From Clavibacter michiganensis (GTDB lineage: Bacteria > Actinomycetota > Actinomycetes > Actinomycetales > Microbacteriaceae): 64,000 nucleotides of DNA. Shown piece after piece: positions 50,505 through 58,934 of this stretch. A program made the translations under genes and the position numbers. Every line of letters starts with the position of its first letter. Within the stretch, counting starts at the first letter, position 1. The notes below the pieces were generated by a model. It was given only the letters and a program-made list of their open reading frames with translations, was not told the DNA's origin and did no database searches. Location of the stretch: contig NZ_JAFBBJ010000001.1 of assembly GCF_016907085.1 (NCBI RefSeq), positions 1,984,001-2,048,000 on the forward strand. Reading direction: 5' to 3'.

Positions 50505-51875
50505 TCACACGGACTGGCGCGGGCGCGACGCCTCGAGCATCTCGTCGCGCTCGACCACCTTGATGCGGGCGCGGCCGTGCGGCTGCCCCAGGGCGATCTC
50601 GTGCTCGTCGAGCGCGTGCCAGCCGGCGAGGTCGGTGTACTCGATGCCGCGCTCCGCGAGGAGGTCGACGATCGCCTGCTCCTCGGGCGCCTCGGGCGTC
50701 CACCAGTCGCCCTGGTCGTTGAGCACGTGGGAGACGGTCTCCATGGCGTCGGACTTGGTGTGCCCGATGAGGCCGATGGGCCCGCGCTTGATCCAGCCCG
50801 TGGCGTAGACGCCGGGGATGCGCGTGTTGTCCATGTCGAGGACCTGGCCCTCGTGGTTCGGGATGACGCCGCGGCGCTCGTCGAACGGGATCCCGTCGAC
50901 GGGCGAGCCGAAGTAGCCGACCGCGCGGTAGATGGCCTGCACGGGCACGTCGCGGTACTCGCCCGTGCCCTCGACGCCGCCGAGGCCGTCCGGACGCGTG
51001 CGCTCGATGCGCAGGCCCGCCACGCGCGGCTCGGCGTCGTCGGACGCGAGCACCTCCGCCGGGCGCGAGTAGAAGTGCAGGTGCAGGCGGCGGGACGCGG
51101 ATCCGGTCTCGCGCGTGCGCCACTTCTCCAGCACGCGGCTGATGACCATGACCTGCTTGTTGGTCTTCGCGGCCTCCTCGGCGGCGGGATCCACGCCGAA
51201 GTCCTCGTCGTAGACGATCACGTCGACGTCGGGCACCTCGCCGAGCTCGCGGAGCTCGAGCGGCGTGAACTTCACCTGCGCGGGACCGCGGCGGCCGAAG
51301 ACGTGCACGTCGGTGACGGGCGAGTGCTTGAGCCCCGTGTAGACGTTGTCCGGGATCTCGGTGGGGAGCAGGTCGTCGGCGTGCTTCGCGAGCATGCGCG
51401 CCACGTCGAGCGCGACGTTGCCGTTGCCGATCACCGCGACCTCGCGGGCGTCGAGCGGCCAGTCGCGCGGGAAGTCCGGGTGGCCGTCGAACCAGTTGAC
51501 GAAGTCGGCCGCGCCGTAGGAGCCCGGCAGGTCGATGCCGGGGATGTCGAGCTCGGCGTCGCGGATCGCGCCCGTGGAGAAGATGACCGCGTTGTAGTGC
51601 TTCTGCAGGTCCTCCAGCGTGATGTCGCGGCCGTAGTCGACGTTGCCGAAGATGCGGATGTCGCCGCGGTCGAGCACGTCGCGCAGCGCGCCGATGATGC
51701 CCTTGATGCGCGGGTGGTCGGGCGCGACGCCGTAGCGGACCAGGCCGTACGGCGCGGGGAGGCGCTCGAACAGGTCGATGGAGACGTCGAACTGCTTCTC
51801 GGCCTTCAGGATGATGTCGGCCGCGTAGATGCCCGCGGGCCCTGCGCCCACGATGGCCAGCCTGAGCTTGGTCAC
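50505..51875 (-). CDS. fprA: FAD-dependent ferredoxin-NADP+ reductase (FprA/adrenodoxin reductase type)
   Basis: 456 aa. FAD fold RLAIVGAGPAGIYAADIIL, NADP fold VAVIGNGNVALDVARML, and the adrenodoxin-reductase marks YGVAPDHPRIK, GRRGPAQVKFT and YATGWIKRGPIGLIGHTKSD. Moves electrons between NADPH and ferredoxin. GTG 51875 after GGAGACACCA. Not physically coupled to the next gene (about 90 bp). Confidence 0.94.
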   Translation of the reverse strand: MTKLRLAIVGAGPAGIYAADIILKAEKQFDVSIDLFERLPAPYGLVRYGVAPDHPRIKGIIGALRDVLDRGDIRIFGNVDYGRDITLEDLQKHYNAVIFSTGAIRDAELDIPGIDLPGSYGAADFVNWFDGHPDFPRDWPLDAREVAVIGNGNVALDVARMLAKHADDLLPTEIPDNVYTGLKHSPVTDVHVFGRRGPAQVKFTPLELRELGEVPDVDVIVYDEDFGVDPAAEEAAKTNKQVMVISRVLEKWRTRETGSASRRLHLHFYSRPAEVLASDDAEPRVAGLRIERTRPDGLGGVEGTGEYRDVPVQAIYRAVGYFGSPVDGIPFDERRGVIPNHEGQVLDMDNTRIPGVYATGWIKRGPIGLIGHTKSDAMETVSHVLNDQGDWWTPEAPEEQAIVDLLAERGIEYTDLAGWHALDEHEIALGQPHGRARIKVVERDEMLEASRPRQSV

Positions 51876-51966
51876 TGGTGTCTCCGGTTCGTCGTCGTCC
51901 CCGTGCCGGCCGTGCGGGGGCGTGGTGGTGCGGATCCCCGCGAGAGCCGGCGGGGACGAGCGGCAG

Positions 51967-53040
51967 CTAGCGCGTGCGCTCGACGATGGTGTCGGCGAAG
52001 CGCGTGAGCGCCTTCTTGACCGGGCCCTCGGGGAGGGGCGCGAGCGCGTCGACCGCCTCGGCGGCCCAGCGGTGGGCCTCCGCGATGGTGCGCGCCGTGA
52101 CCTCGTGGTCGCGGAGCTCGGCGATGGCGGCGGTGAGGTCGGCCTCGGACTCGGGCGTCTCCTCGTGCTCCACGTCGCGCTGGATCCGGGCGAGCAGCGT
52201 CGCGGCGGCGGCGTCCGTCTCCGCGAGCCGGCGCAGGTAGAGGAGCGGGAGGGTGGCGACGCCCGCGCGGAGGTCGGTGCCGGCGAGCTTGCCGGTCTCC
52301 TCGGGCTGGTCGGCGAGGTCGAGCACGTCGTCGACGAGCTGGAAGGCCACGCCGGTGCGCTCGCCGAAGGCCAGCACGGCCGACTCGAGCTCGGGATCCG
52401 CGCCGGAGTAGATGACGCCCATCTGCGCGGCGCACGCGATGAGGGAGCCGGTCTTGTCGGCGAGGACGTCGAGGTAGTGCTCGATGGGGTCCTGGTCCTC
52501 GCGCGGGCCGATGGTCTCGTGCAGCTGGCCGAGGACGAGGCGCTCGAAGGTGGCCGCCTGCAGGCGGATGGCGCGCGGGCCGAGGTCGGCGACGATCTTG
52601 CTGGCGCGGGCGAACAGGAGGTCGCCCGCGAGGATGGCGATGGAGTTGCCCCACACGGCCTGCGCGCTCGGGACGCCGCGGCGCATGTCCGCCTCGTCCA
52701 TGACGTCGTCGTGGTACAGCGACGCGAGGTGCGTGATCTCGATGGCGACGGCCGCATCCACGACCTGCTGCGTGTTGCCCTCGCCGAGCTGCGCGATGAG
52801 GAGCGCGAGCATCGGGCGCACGCGCTTGCCGCCCGCGTCGAGCAGGTAGCGCGTGGTGACGTCGGCCACGTCGTCGGCGAACCGGACCTCGCGGAGCAGC
52901 TGCTCCTCCACGAGCGCGAGCCCGTCGTCGATGCTGCGCGCCATGCGGCGATCACCGGAGGACGAGAAGAGGCGCTCGGTGAGGCTGGCGTGGGAGGCGA
53001 CGGAGGTGCCGCGGCGGGCGAGCGGGATGCTCGGACTCAT
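51967..53040 (-). CDS. polyprenyl diphosphate synthase (menaquinone side chain)
   Basis: 357 aa trans-prenyltransferase: first Asp-rich DDVMD (in YHDDVMDEADMRRG) and second DDVLD (in LVDDVLDLAD), GGKRVRPML. Makes the long isoprenoid tail for menaquinone, as its place next to menG implies. ATG 53040 follows AAGGACGCC; 33 nt after menG, so the two are co-transcribed. Confidence 0.94.
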   Translation of the reverse strand: MSPSIPLARRGTSVASHASLTERLFSSSGDRRMARSIDDGLALVEEQLLREVRFADDVADVTTRYLLDAGGKRVRPMLALLIAQLGEGNTQQVVDAAVAIEITHLASLYHDDVMDEADMRRGVPSAQAVWGNSIAILAGDLLFARASKIVADLGPRAIRLQAATFERLVLGQLHETIGPREDQDPIEHYLDVLADKTGSLIACAAQMGVIYSGADPELESAVLAFGERTGVAFQLVDDVLDLADQPEETGKLAGTDLRAGVATLPLLYLRRLAETDAAAATLLARIQRDVEHEETPESEADLTAAIAELRDHEVTARTIAEAHRWAAEAVDALAPLPEGPVKKALTRFADTIVERTR

Positions 53041-53073
53041 GTTCGGCGTCCTTGTCTGTGGGTTCACGCGCGG

Positions 53074-53811
53074 TCAGGACGCGGCGGGACGGGGAGCGGC
53101 GTGACGGCCGGCGGGCTTGACGCCGCGGTGCAGCGCCACGATCCCCGCGGTGAGGTTGCGGTGCTCGACGGACGCGAATCCCGCCTCGCGGAGCCACGAG
53201 GCCAGCGTCTCCTGGTCGGGCCAGGCCTGGATCGACTCGTTGAGGTACTCGTACGCGCTGGCGTTGGAGCTCACGAGCTTCACGAGCGACGGCGCGACGG
53301 CCTTCATGTAGAGGTCGTAGCCGCGGCGCACGAGCGGCACGGGCGGCGTGCTGAACTCGCAGATGACGAGGCGTCCGCCGGGCTTGAGCACGCGGAGCAG
53401 CTCGTCGAGGCCCTTCCGCGGCTCGACCACGTTGCGGAGGCCGAAGGAGATGGTGACGGCGTCGAAGGAGTCGTCCTCGAAGGGGAGGTCGGTGGCGTCG
53501 GCGTGCACGAACTCGATGCGCGGGTTCCCGGCGTGACGGCGGCGGCCGACCTCGAGCATGCCCTCGGAGAAGTCGGCGGCGACCACGTGGGCGCCGGACG
53601 CGGCGAGCGCGGCGCTGGAGGTGCCCGTGCCCGCGGCGAGGTCGAGGATGCGCTCCCCGGCGACCGGCGCGACGGCCCGCGTGGTGGCGACGCGCCACAG
53701 CTGGTCGTTCCCTACCGAGAGGAGGGTGTTCGTGCGGTCGTAGGCGCTCGAGACCTCGTCGAACATGGCCGACACCTGGCCGGGCTTCTTGCTGAGGTCT
53801 GCTCGCATCAC
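53074..53811 (-). CDS. menG: demethylmenaquinone methyltransferase
   Basis: 245 aa class I SAM methyltransferase of the UbiE/MenG family: FDEVSSAYDRTNTLLSVGND, SAM loop ILDLAAGTGTSSAAL, FGLRNV, FSTPP and YDLYMKAVAPSLVKL. Adds the ring methyl in the last menaquinone step. GTG 53811 lies 6 nt after TAGACT; an ATG follows immediately. Divergent from menF. Confidence 0.95.
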   Translation of the reverse strand: MMRADLSKKPGQVSAMFDEVSSAYDRTNTLLSVGNDQLWRVATTRAVAPVAGERILDLAAGTGTSSAALAASGAHVVAADFSEGMLEVGRRRHAGNPRIEFVHADATDLPFEDDSFDAVTISFGLRNVVEPRKGLDELLRVLKPGGRLVICEFSTPPVPLVRRGYDLYMKAVAPSLVKLVSSNASAYEYLNESIQAWPDQETLASWLREAGFASVEHRNLTAGIVALHRGVKPAGRHAAPRPAAS

Positions 53812-53817
53812 GCGTTC

Positions 53818-53823
53818 AGTCTA
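53818..53823 (-). promoter_or_regulatory. -10 hexamer TAGACT for menG
   Basis: Ends 6 nt before GTG 53811. Confidence 0.5.
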
Positions 53824-53955
53824 TTCGGGCGCGCTGGGCGCGCGGTGGGCGGCGGCCGGATGCCCAGGGGCCCATCAGAGGACGGGGGCGGCGAGCGTGG
53901 GCGGGGCCCGCATCGGGGGTCGGCCGGCACCCGGGGAGGCCCGGATCCCCGGCGG

Positions 53956-53961
53956 TAGGCT
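53956..53961 (+). promoter_or_regulatory. -10 hexamer TAGGCT for menF
   Basis: Ends 7 nt before GTG 53969, favouring this start over longer frames. Confidence 0.55.
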
Positions 53962-53968
53962 GGCATCC

Positions 53969-55243
53969 GTGACCGCATCCCGCGTCCGAGCGCTGCTCGT
54001 CGACACCACGCCCGTCGACTCCATCGCCCGGCTCGTCCCCCTCCTCGACGCCCGGCACCCGCTCCTGTGGCTGCGGCACGGATCCGGGATGGGCGGCATC
54101 GGCGAGGCCCTCCGGCTCGAGTTCCGCGGGCCCGACCGCGTGCGCGCCGCTGCCGCCGCATGGCGCGAGGTGGCCGCGGCCTCGACCGTGACGGATCCCC
54201 TCGGGATCCCCGGCTCGGGCCTCATCGCGTTCGGCGCCTTCGCCTTCGCCGACGACTCCGAAGCCGCGAGCGTCCTCGTCGTGCCGCGCGTCGTCGTCGG
54301 GCGGCGGGACGGGGTGTCGTGGGTGACGCGCATCCGGCTGGCCGACGAGGAGGAGGGCGACGTCGCCTCCCCGCTCGACGCGCTCGCCGCCGGCGCGATC
54401 CCCGTGCCCGAGCGCTCCGGCGCCGAGTACCGCCTGCACCTGCGGCCGGGATCCATGGGCCCCGACGACTACGAGGCGGCCGTGGCGCGAGCCGTCGCCG
54501 CGATCGGCGCCGGCGACGTGCAGAAGGTCGTGCTCGCGCGCGACCTCGTGGGCCGCCTCCCCCTCGGCGGCGACCTGCGGCTCGCCCTCAGCCGCTTCGC
54601 GCTCGGCTACCCGGACTGCTGGACGTACGCGGTCGACGGCCTCATCGGCGCGAGCCCCGAGACCCTGGTGCGCGTCGGCGGCGGCACGGTCGGCGCGCGC
54701 GTGCTGGCCGGCACGGTCTCCCGCGGCGCGGACGCGCGGGCCGATGCCGCCGCGGCCGCCGGCCTCGCCGCGAGCCCCAAGGACAACGAGGAGCACGCGT
54801 TCGCGCGCGACAGCGTGCTCGACGCGCTCCGACCCCACAGCCGCGACCTCGCCACCACGGACGCGCCGTTCACGCTCAAGCTGCCGAACCTGTGGCACCT
54901 GGCGAGCGACGTCACGGGCACGCTGGGCGACGGATCCTCGTCGCTCGACCTCGTGGGCGCGCTGCACCCGACGGCCGCGGTCGCCGGGCATCCGACGGCC
55001 GCCGCCCTGGAGCTCATCGCCGAGCTCGAGCCCGCCGACCGCGGACGCTACGCCGGGCCGGTCGGCTGGGTCGCGGCCGACGGCGACGGCGAGTGGGCCA
55101 TCGCGCTGCGGGGAGCCCAGGTGGATCCGTCGGGCGCCATCGTCGCGCACGCGGGCGCCGGCATCGTCGCGGGATCCGACCCCGAGCGCGAGCGCGCCGA
55201 GACGGCCATGAAGTTCCGGCCCGTCGTGGAGGCGCTGGGCTAG
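53969..55243 (+). CDS. menF: isochorismate synthase
   Basis: 424 aa chorismate-binding enzyme: QKVVLARDLVGRLPL, FASPETLVRV-type GASPETLVRVGGG, LAGTVSRGAD, DNEEHAFARDSVLDAL, LHPTAAVAGHPTAAALE, GRYAGPVGW and AGAGIVAGSDPERERAET. Turns chorismate into isochorismate, the first menaquinone step; salicylate synthesis is less likely given menD and menG nearby. Its TAG shares CTAG with the convergent MFS gene's stop. Confidence 0.93.
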   Translation: MTASRVRALLVDTTPVDSIARLVPLLDARHPLLWLRHGSGMGGIGEALRLEFRGPDRVRAAAAAWREVAAASTVTDPLGIPGSGLIAFGAFAFADDSEAASVLVVPRVVVGRRDGVSWVTRIRLADEEEGDVASPLDALAAGAIPVPERSGAEYRLHLRPGSMGPDDYEAAVARAVAAIGAGDVQKVVLARDLVGRLPLGGDLRLALSRFALGYPDCWTYAVDGLIGASPETLVRVGGGTVGARVLAGTVSRGADARADAAAAAGLAASPKDNEEHAFARDSVLDALRPHSRDLATTDAPFTLKLPNLWHLASDVTGTLGDGSSSLDLVGALHPTAAVAGHPTAAALELIAELEPADRGRYAGPVGWVAADGDGEWAIALRGAQVDPSGAIVAHAGAGIVAGSDPERERAETAMKFRPVVEALG

Positions 55244-56568
55244 AGTCCGGCCCCGTCGACGGCTGGCGCCTCCGCCGCCGCTCGCTCCACCGCCACGCGT
55301 CTCCGCAGCAGCGACGGCGCGGCGATCGACGCGACGACCAGCGCCGCGAGCCCGCCGACGACGATGCCGGCGACCGGGCCCGCCGCATCCACCACCGCGC
55401 CGACCCCGGCCGCCGCGAGCGCGACCCCCGTGTTGACGGCCGTGTTCACCCACGCGGACGCCTCGGTGCGCACCGACGGCGCGGTCTGCGCGTCGGCGAG
55501 GAGGTAGCCCGACACCATGGCGGGCGCGAGGAACAGGCCGACCGGCACGAGCGCGGCGCCGAGCAGGAGCAGGGCGAGCGCGTCGGGCGCGGCGGGGAGC
55601 CCGGCCGCGACCCCGGCGAGCAGGGCCGTCGCGGCGAGCATGGCGGCCACGAGCACGACCAGGCGGATCCGCGCGGGCGCCCGCCACGCGCGCGTCCCGT
55701 ACGCGAGGCCACCGACCGCGCTGCCCGCGGCGAAGGCGGCGAGCAGCGGGCCCGCGAGCGCCGTGCTGCCGGCGCGCTCGGCCAGCGCGGCCACGGCGAC
55801 CTCGACGGATCCGAGGACCGCGCCAACCCCGAGGAGCATCACGAGCAGGGGGATCACGAGCGGCTGGCGGAGCGGATCCGCTGGCCGGCGGCGCGCCGCT
55901 CGCTCCGCCCCGCCCGCCGTCGCCTCCCGCGGCGGCGTCGGCCGCCCGCCCTGCGCTCGGGACAGCCGTGACGACGTCATCCCGAGCGTCCCCAGCACGC
56001 TCGCGGCGGCCGACGCGAGCACGGCGACCTCGGGATCCGCGACCGCGACGAGCGCCGCCACGAGGAGCGGGCCGACGGTGAAGACGACCTCCTCCCCCAC
56101 GGCGTCGAGGCTGTAGGCGCGCGTCCGCATCCGCGCGTCGGGCACGAGCGCGGCCCAGACGACGCGCATCGCCGCGCCGAGCGGCGGCATCGCGAGGCCG
56201 GCGAGCGCGGCGGTCGCGACGACGACCGCGACCGGCGCGCTCACGCGGACGACCGCGAGGACCCCGACGAGCCCGAGGGCGTGGGCGACCGCGAGCGCCA
56301 CGAGCACGGGACGCTGGCCGCGGGCGTCCACGAGCCGCGCGCGGGCCGGTGAGGCGAGCACGTTGGCCAGGCCGAACGCGCCGGTCGCGAGACCGGCGGC
56401 GGCGAAGGACCCGGTGCGCGCCTGGACGAGGAGCAGCAGCGCGAGCGCGACCATCGCGAACGAGAGCCGGCCGAGCATCGCCGGGAGGAACACGCGCAGC
56501 GCGCCGGGCAGGGCCAGGACGGCGAGGTAGCCGGTGCGGGCGGGAGGCGGCGTGCGGGTCGCGGTCAC
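55240..56568 (-). CDS. MFS transporter
   Basis: 442 aa, 12 helices predicted; MFS marks LGRLSFAMVALALLLLVQAR and RARLVDARGQRPVLVALAVA between helices 2 and 3, and SLDAVGEEVVFTVGP. Probably a drug or metabolite exporter; substrate unknown. GTG 56568 overlaps the regulator's stop (GTGA), so the two form a regulator-exporter pair. Confidence 0.9.
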   Translation of the reverse strand: MTATRTPPPARTGYLAVLALPGALRVFLPAMLGRLSFAMVALALLLLVQARTGSFAAAGLATGAFGLANVLASPARARLVDARGQRPVLVALAVAHALGLVGVLAVVRVSAPVAVVVATAALAGLAMPPLGAAMRVVWAALVPDARMRTRAYSLDAVGEEVVFTVGPLLVAALVAVADPEVAVLASAAASVLGTLGMTSSRLSRAQGGRPTPPREATAGGAERAARRRPADPLRQPLVIPLLVMLLGVGAVLGSVEVAVAALAERAGSTALAGPLLAAFAAGSAVGGLAYGTRAWRAPARIRLVVLVAAMLAATALLAGVAAGLPAAPDALALLLLGAALVPVGLFLAPAMVSGYLLADAQTAPSVRTEASAWVNTAVNTGVALAAAGVGAVVDAAGPVAGIVVGGLAALVVASIAAPSLLRRRVAVERAAAEAPAVDGAGL

Positions 56569-57134
56569 GCGGGCGCCGGATCCGCGGGCGCGGGCGCCGC
56601 CGACGGATCGGTCGCGGGCGCCGCCATCGCGAACAGCGCCATCGTCGCGCTCACCGCCACGTCGTCGTCGCCCGGGCGGCGCGCCGAGTCGTCGTGGAGC
56701 ACAGTGCCGAGCTCGCGGGCCAGCTCCTGCACGCGGATCCACGTGCCGGTCGAGACCGTGAGCTCGGCGTCCGTGATCACCGGCCGCGTGCCCTCCGCGT
56801 GCAGCGCGGCACGGCGGGTCAGCTCGGCCGTGAGCGCGGCGGCCAGGGTCGGCATGGCGCCCCCGGTCAGCGCGTCGAGCCGCTCGCCGCTCGCGGGCAC
56901 GTGGCGGTAGCGCTTGGCCGCTCCCCCGCGGATCCGCTCGGTGCCCGCCTCCTCGAGGAGTCCCGCCTCGCGCAGCCGCCGCAGGTGGTAGCTCACGTTC
57001 GCCTGCGTCTCGCCGAGCTCGCGCGCGGCCTCGGACGCGCTCACGGGCGAGCGGGTGCAGAGCGAGAGGAGGCGCAGGCGCAGCGGGTGCGCGATGACGC
57101 GGAGGTCGCGGAGGTCGGTCTCGTCGGCGGGCAC
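56565..57134 (-). CDS. ArsR-like helix-turn-helix regulator of the MFS exporter
   Basis: About 189 aa. HTH_20-type winged helix: LRVIAHPLRLRLLSLCTRSP, SASEAARELGETQANVSYHL, RRLREAGLLEE; then a helical effector half and an Ala/Pro tail. GTG 57134 chosen because the sequence upstream is promoter-like; longer in-frame starts exist. Palindrome TCAAA-N6-TTTGA sits 33 bp upstream, between it and the divergent phosphatase gene. Confidence 0.82.
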   Translation of the reverse strand: MPADETDLRDLRVIAHPLRLRLLSLCTRSPVSASEAARELGETQANVSYHLRRLREAGLLEEAGTERIRGGAAKRYRHVPASGERLDALTGGAMPTLAAALTAELTRRAALHAEGTRPVITDAELTVSTGTWIRVQELARELGTVLHDDSARRPGDDDVAVSATMALFAMAAPATDPSAAPAPADPAPA

Positions 57135-57166
57135 GCGGCCATCCGACCACGCGGGAGCACCAACTG

Positions 57167-57182
57167 TCAAATAAGTGTTTGA
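57167..57182. promoter_or_regulatory. palindrome TCAAA-TAAGTG-TTTGA
   Basis: AT-rich inverted repeat in a GC-rich divergent region, 33 bp from the regulator's GTG and 50 bp from the phosphatase ATG. Likely operator of the HTH regulator. Confidence 0.5.
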
Positions 57183-57232
57183 GGGTCGGGAGGATGATGC
57201 GGGGCCGCTCGCCGCCGTGGTCGACTCGAGCG

Positions 57233-57970
57233 ATGACCGCATCCGACCGCGCCCTCCCGATCGACGGCCTCGTCAACGCCCGCGACCTCGGCGGCATCCG
57301 CCTCCGCGGCGGCGGCACGACCCCGACCGGCGTCCTCGCCCGCTGCGAGGACGCCGACCTCGTCACCGACGCCGGATGGGAGCACGTGCGCGAGCTGGGC
57401 TTCCGCACGGTGCTCGACCTCCGCCAGCCGGCGGAGCGCGCCCGCGACACGCACCCGCGACCCGACTGGATCCACGTCGCGCACGTCGACCTCGACGGCC
57501 TCGACGACCACCCGGACTTCTGGGTGCCCTACTGGGACACCGGCCTCGTCGGCACGCCCCTGTACTACCTGCCGCACCTCGCCGAGCTGCCGGAGCGCGC
57601 CGGATCCGCGCTGCGGGCGATCCTCGAGGCCCCCGCGGGCGGCGTCCTCTTCCACTGCGGCGCCGGGCGCGACCGCACGGGCCTCGTCGCCCTGCTGCTC
57701 CTGCTCGCGGTCGGCGCCGAGCCGGACGACATCGTCGACGACTACCTGGAGGCGATCCGCCGGGGCCCCGAGCGGTCGGCGAACTCGGGCCAGCCCGACA
57801 TGGAGCCCGCGATCGAGGCGTTCCTCGCCGAGCGCGGCACCACGAGCGAGGCCGCGTTCCGGGAGGCGATGGACGGCGTCGACCTCGACGCGCTCTTCGA
57901 GGCGGTCGGCTCCACCGCCGACGAGCGCCGGGCGCTCGGCACGTGGCGCGGCACGATCCCGGCCTCCTAG
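57233..57970 (+). CDS. protein-tyrosine/lipid phosphatase (MptpB-like)
   Basis: 245 aa. P-loop HCGAGRDRTG (141-150; Cys142, Arg148) and the N-terminal NARDLGGIRLRGGG typical of tyrosine phosphatase family 3 (LipA/MptpB-like). Could dephosphorylate phosphotyrosine or phosphoinositides. ATG 57233 chosen by family start (MTASDRALPIDGLVNARDLG). No signal peptide. Confidence 0.9.
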   Translation: MTASDRALPIDGLVNARDLGGIRLRGGGTTPTGVLARCEDADLVTDAGWEHVRELGFRTVLDLRQPAERARDTHPRPDWIHVAHVDLDGLDDHPDFWVPYWDTGLVGTPLYYLPHLAELPERAGSALRAILEAPAGGVLFHCGAGRDRTGLVALLLLLAVGAEPDDIVDDYLEAIRRGPERSANSGQPDMEPAIEAFLAERGTTSEAAFREAMDGVDLDALFEAVGSTADERRALGTWRGTIPAS

Positions 57971-57997
57971 CCGCGCCCGGGACCGGACGGACGCGCC

Positions 57998-58852
57998 TCA
58001 GGTCGACGACACCGCGATCAGGAGCACCGCGCCGGTCGCGAGCGCGGTCGAGGCGACCCGACGCGCGCTGAGCCGCTCGCCGAGCGCGAGCCACGCGACG
58101 ATCCCCGACATGACGATGCTCGTGCTCCGCAGCGCCGCCACCTCGGCCACGGGCGCGTGCTCGAGCGCCACCAGGCTGAGCACGTAGGAGAGCGGGATGA
58201 GCACGCCCACGACCGCGGCGAGGCCGAGCCGACGGCGGTCCCCGGTCGCGGCGGCACCGAGGTGGCGGCGGGCGACGACGCTGATCATCCCGAGCTGCAG
58301 CACCGCGACGACCGCGTAGTACGGCAGCGGCGGGATCCCCCAGCTCACGACCACGGCGGCGTCCCACAGCGTGTACGCCGCGATGACGACGGCCGTGAGC
58401 GCGCCCCAGCCGACGCCCCTCCCGCGCCCGTCGCCGGATCCGTCGCGCAGGAGCAGCAGCACGGAGGCCGCGATGAGCGCGACGCCGACGCCCGACGGGA
58501 TCCCGAGGGGCTGGCGGAACAGGGCCACCCCGAGCACCGCCACGAGCACGGGCGCCAGGCCGCGCGACACGGGGTACACCACGCTCACCTCCCCGCGCCG
58601 GTAGCCCGCCTGCAGCACCAGCATGTAGCCGCCGTGGAGGACGGCGCCCACCGCGCCCGCGCCGATCCACGACCACGCCGGGACGGACCCCTGGGCGAGC
58701 ACGACGACGACCGCGACCGGGAGGGCGACCATCGGGCCGACGGCGGTGCTGAGCCAGACGAAGGCCGTGCCGCCGGCCGCGCCGGCCTTGCTCAGCGTGT
58801 TCCAGCCGGTGTGCGCGACCGCGGATCCGAGCGCGAGCGCGACCCCCAGCAT
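57998..58852 (-). CDS. EamA/DMT-family transporter
   Basis: 284 aa, ten helices in two EamA repeats; MLGVALALGSAVAHTGWNTL start and VVYPVSRGLAPVLVAVLGVAL. Drug/metabolite transporter superfamily; substrate unknown. ATG follows GGGGGACGC. Convergent with the phosphatase gene. Confidence 0.9.
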   Translation of the reverse strand: MLGVALALGSAVAHTGWNTLSKAGAAGGTAFVWLSTAVGPMVALPVAVVVVLAQGSVPAWSWIGAGAVGAVLHGGYMLVLQAGYRRGEVSVVYPVSRGLAPVLVAVLGVALFRQPLGIPSGVGVALIAASVLLLLRDGSGDGRGRGVGWGALTAVVIAAYTLWDAAVVVSWGIPPLPYYAVVAVLQLGMISVVARRHLGAAATGDRRRLGLAAVVGVLIPLSYVLSLVALEHAPVAEVAALRSTSIVMSGIVAWLALGERLSARRVASTALATGAVLLIAVSST

Positions 58853-58934
58853 GCGTCCCCCGATCGCGCGGGTCCGGGCCCGCGCCCCGACGGTATCGGA
58901 CGACGCGCGGCGGGGCGCGCCACGAGGGCAGGCG

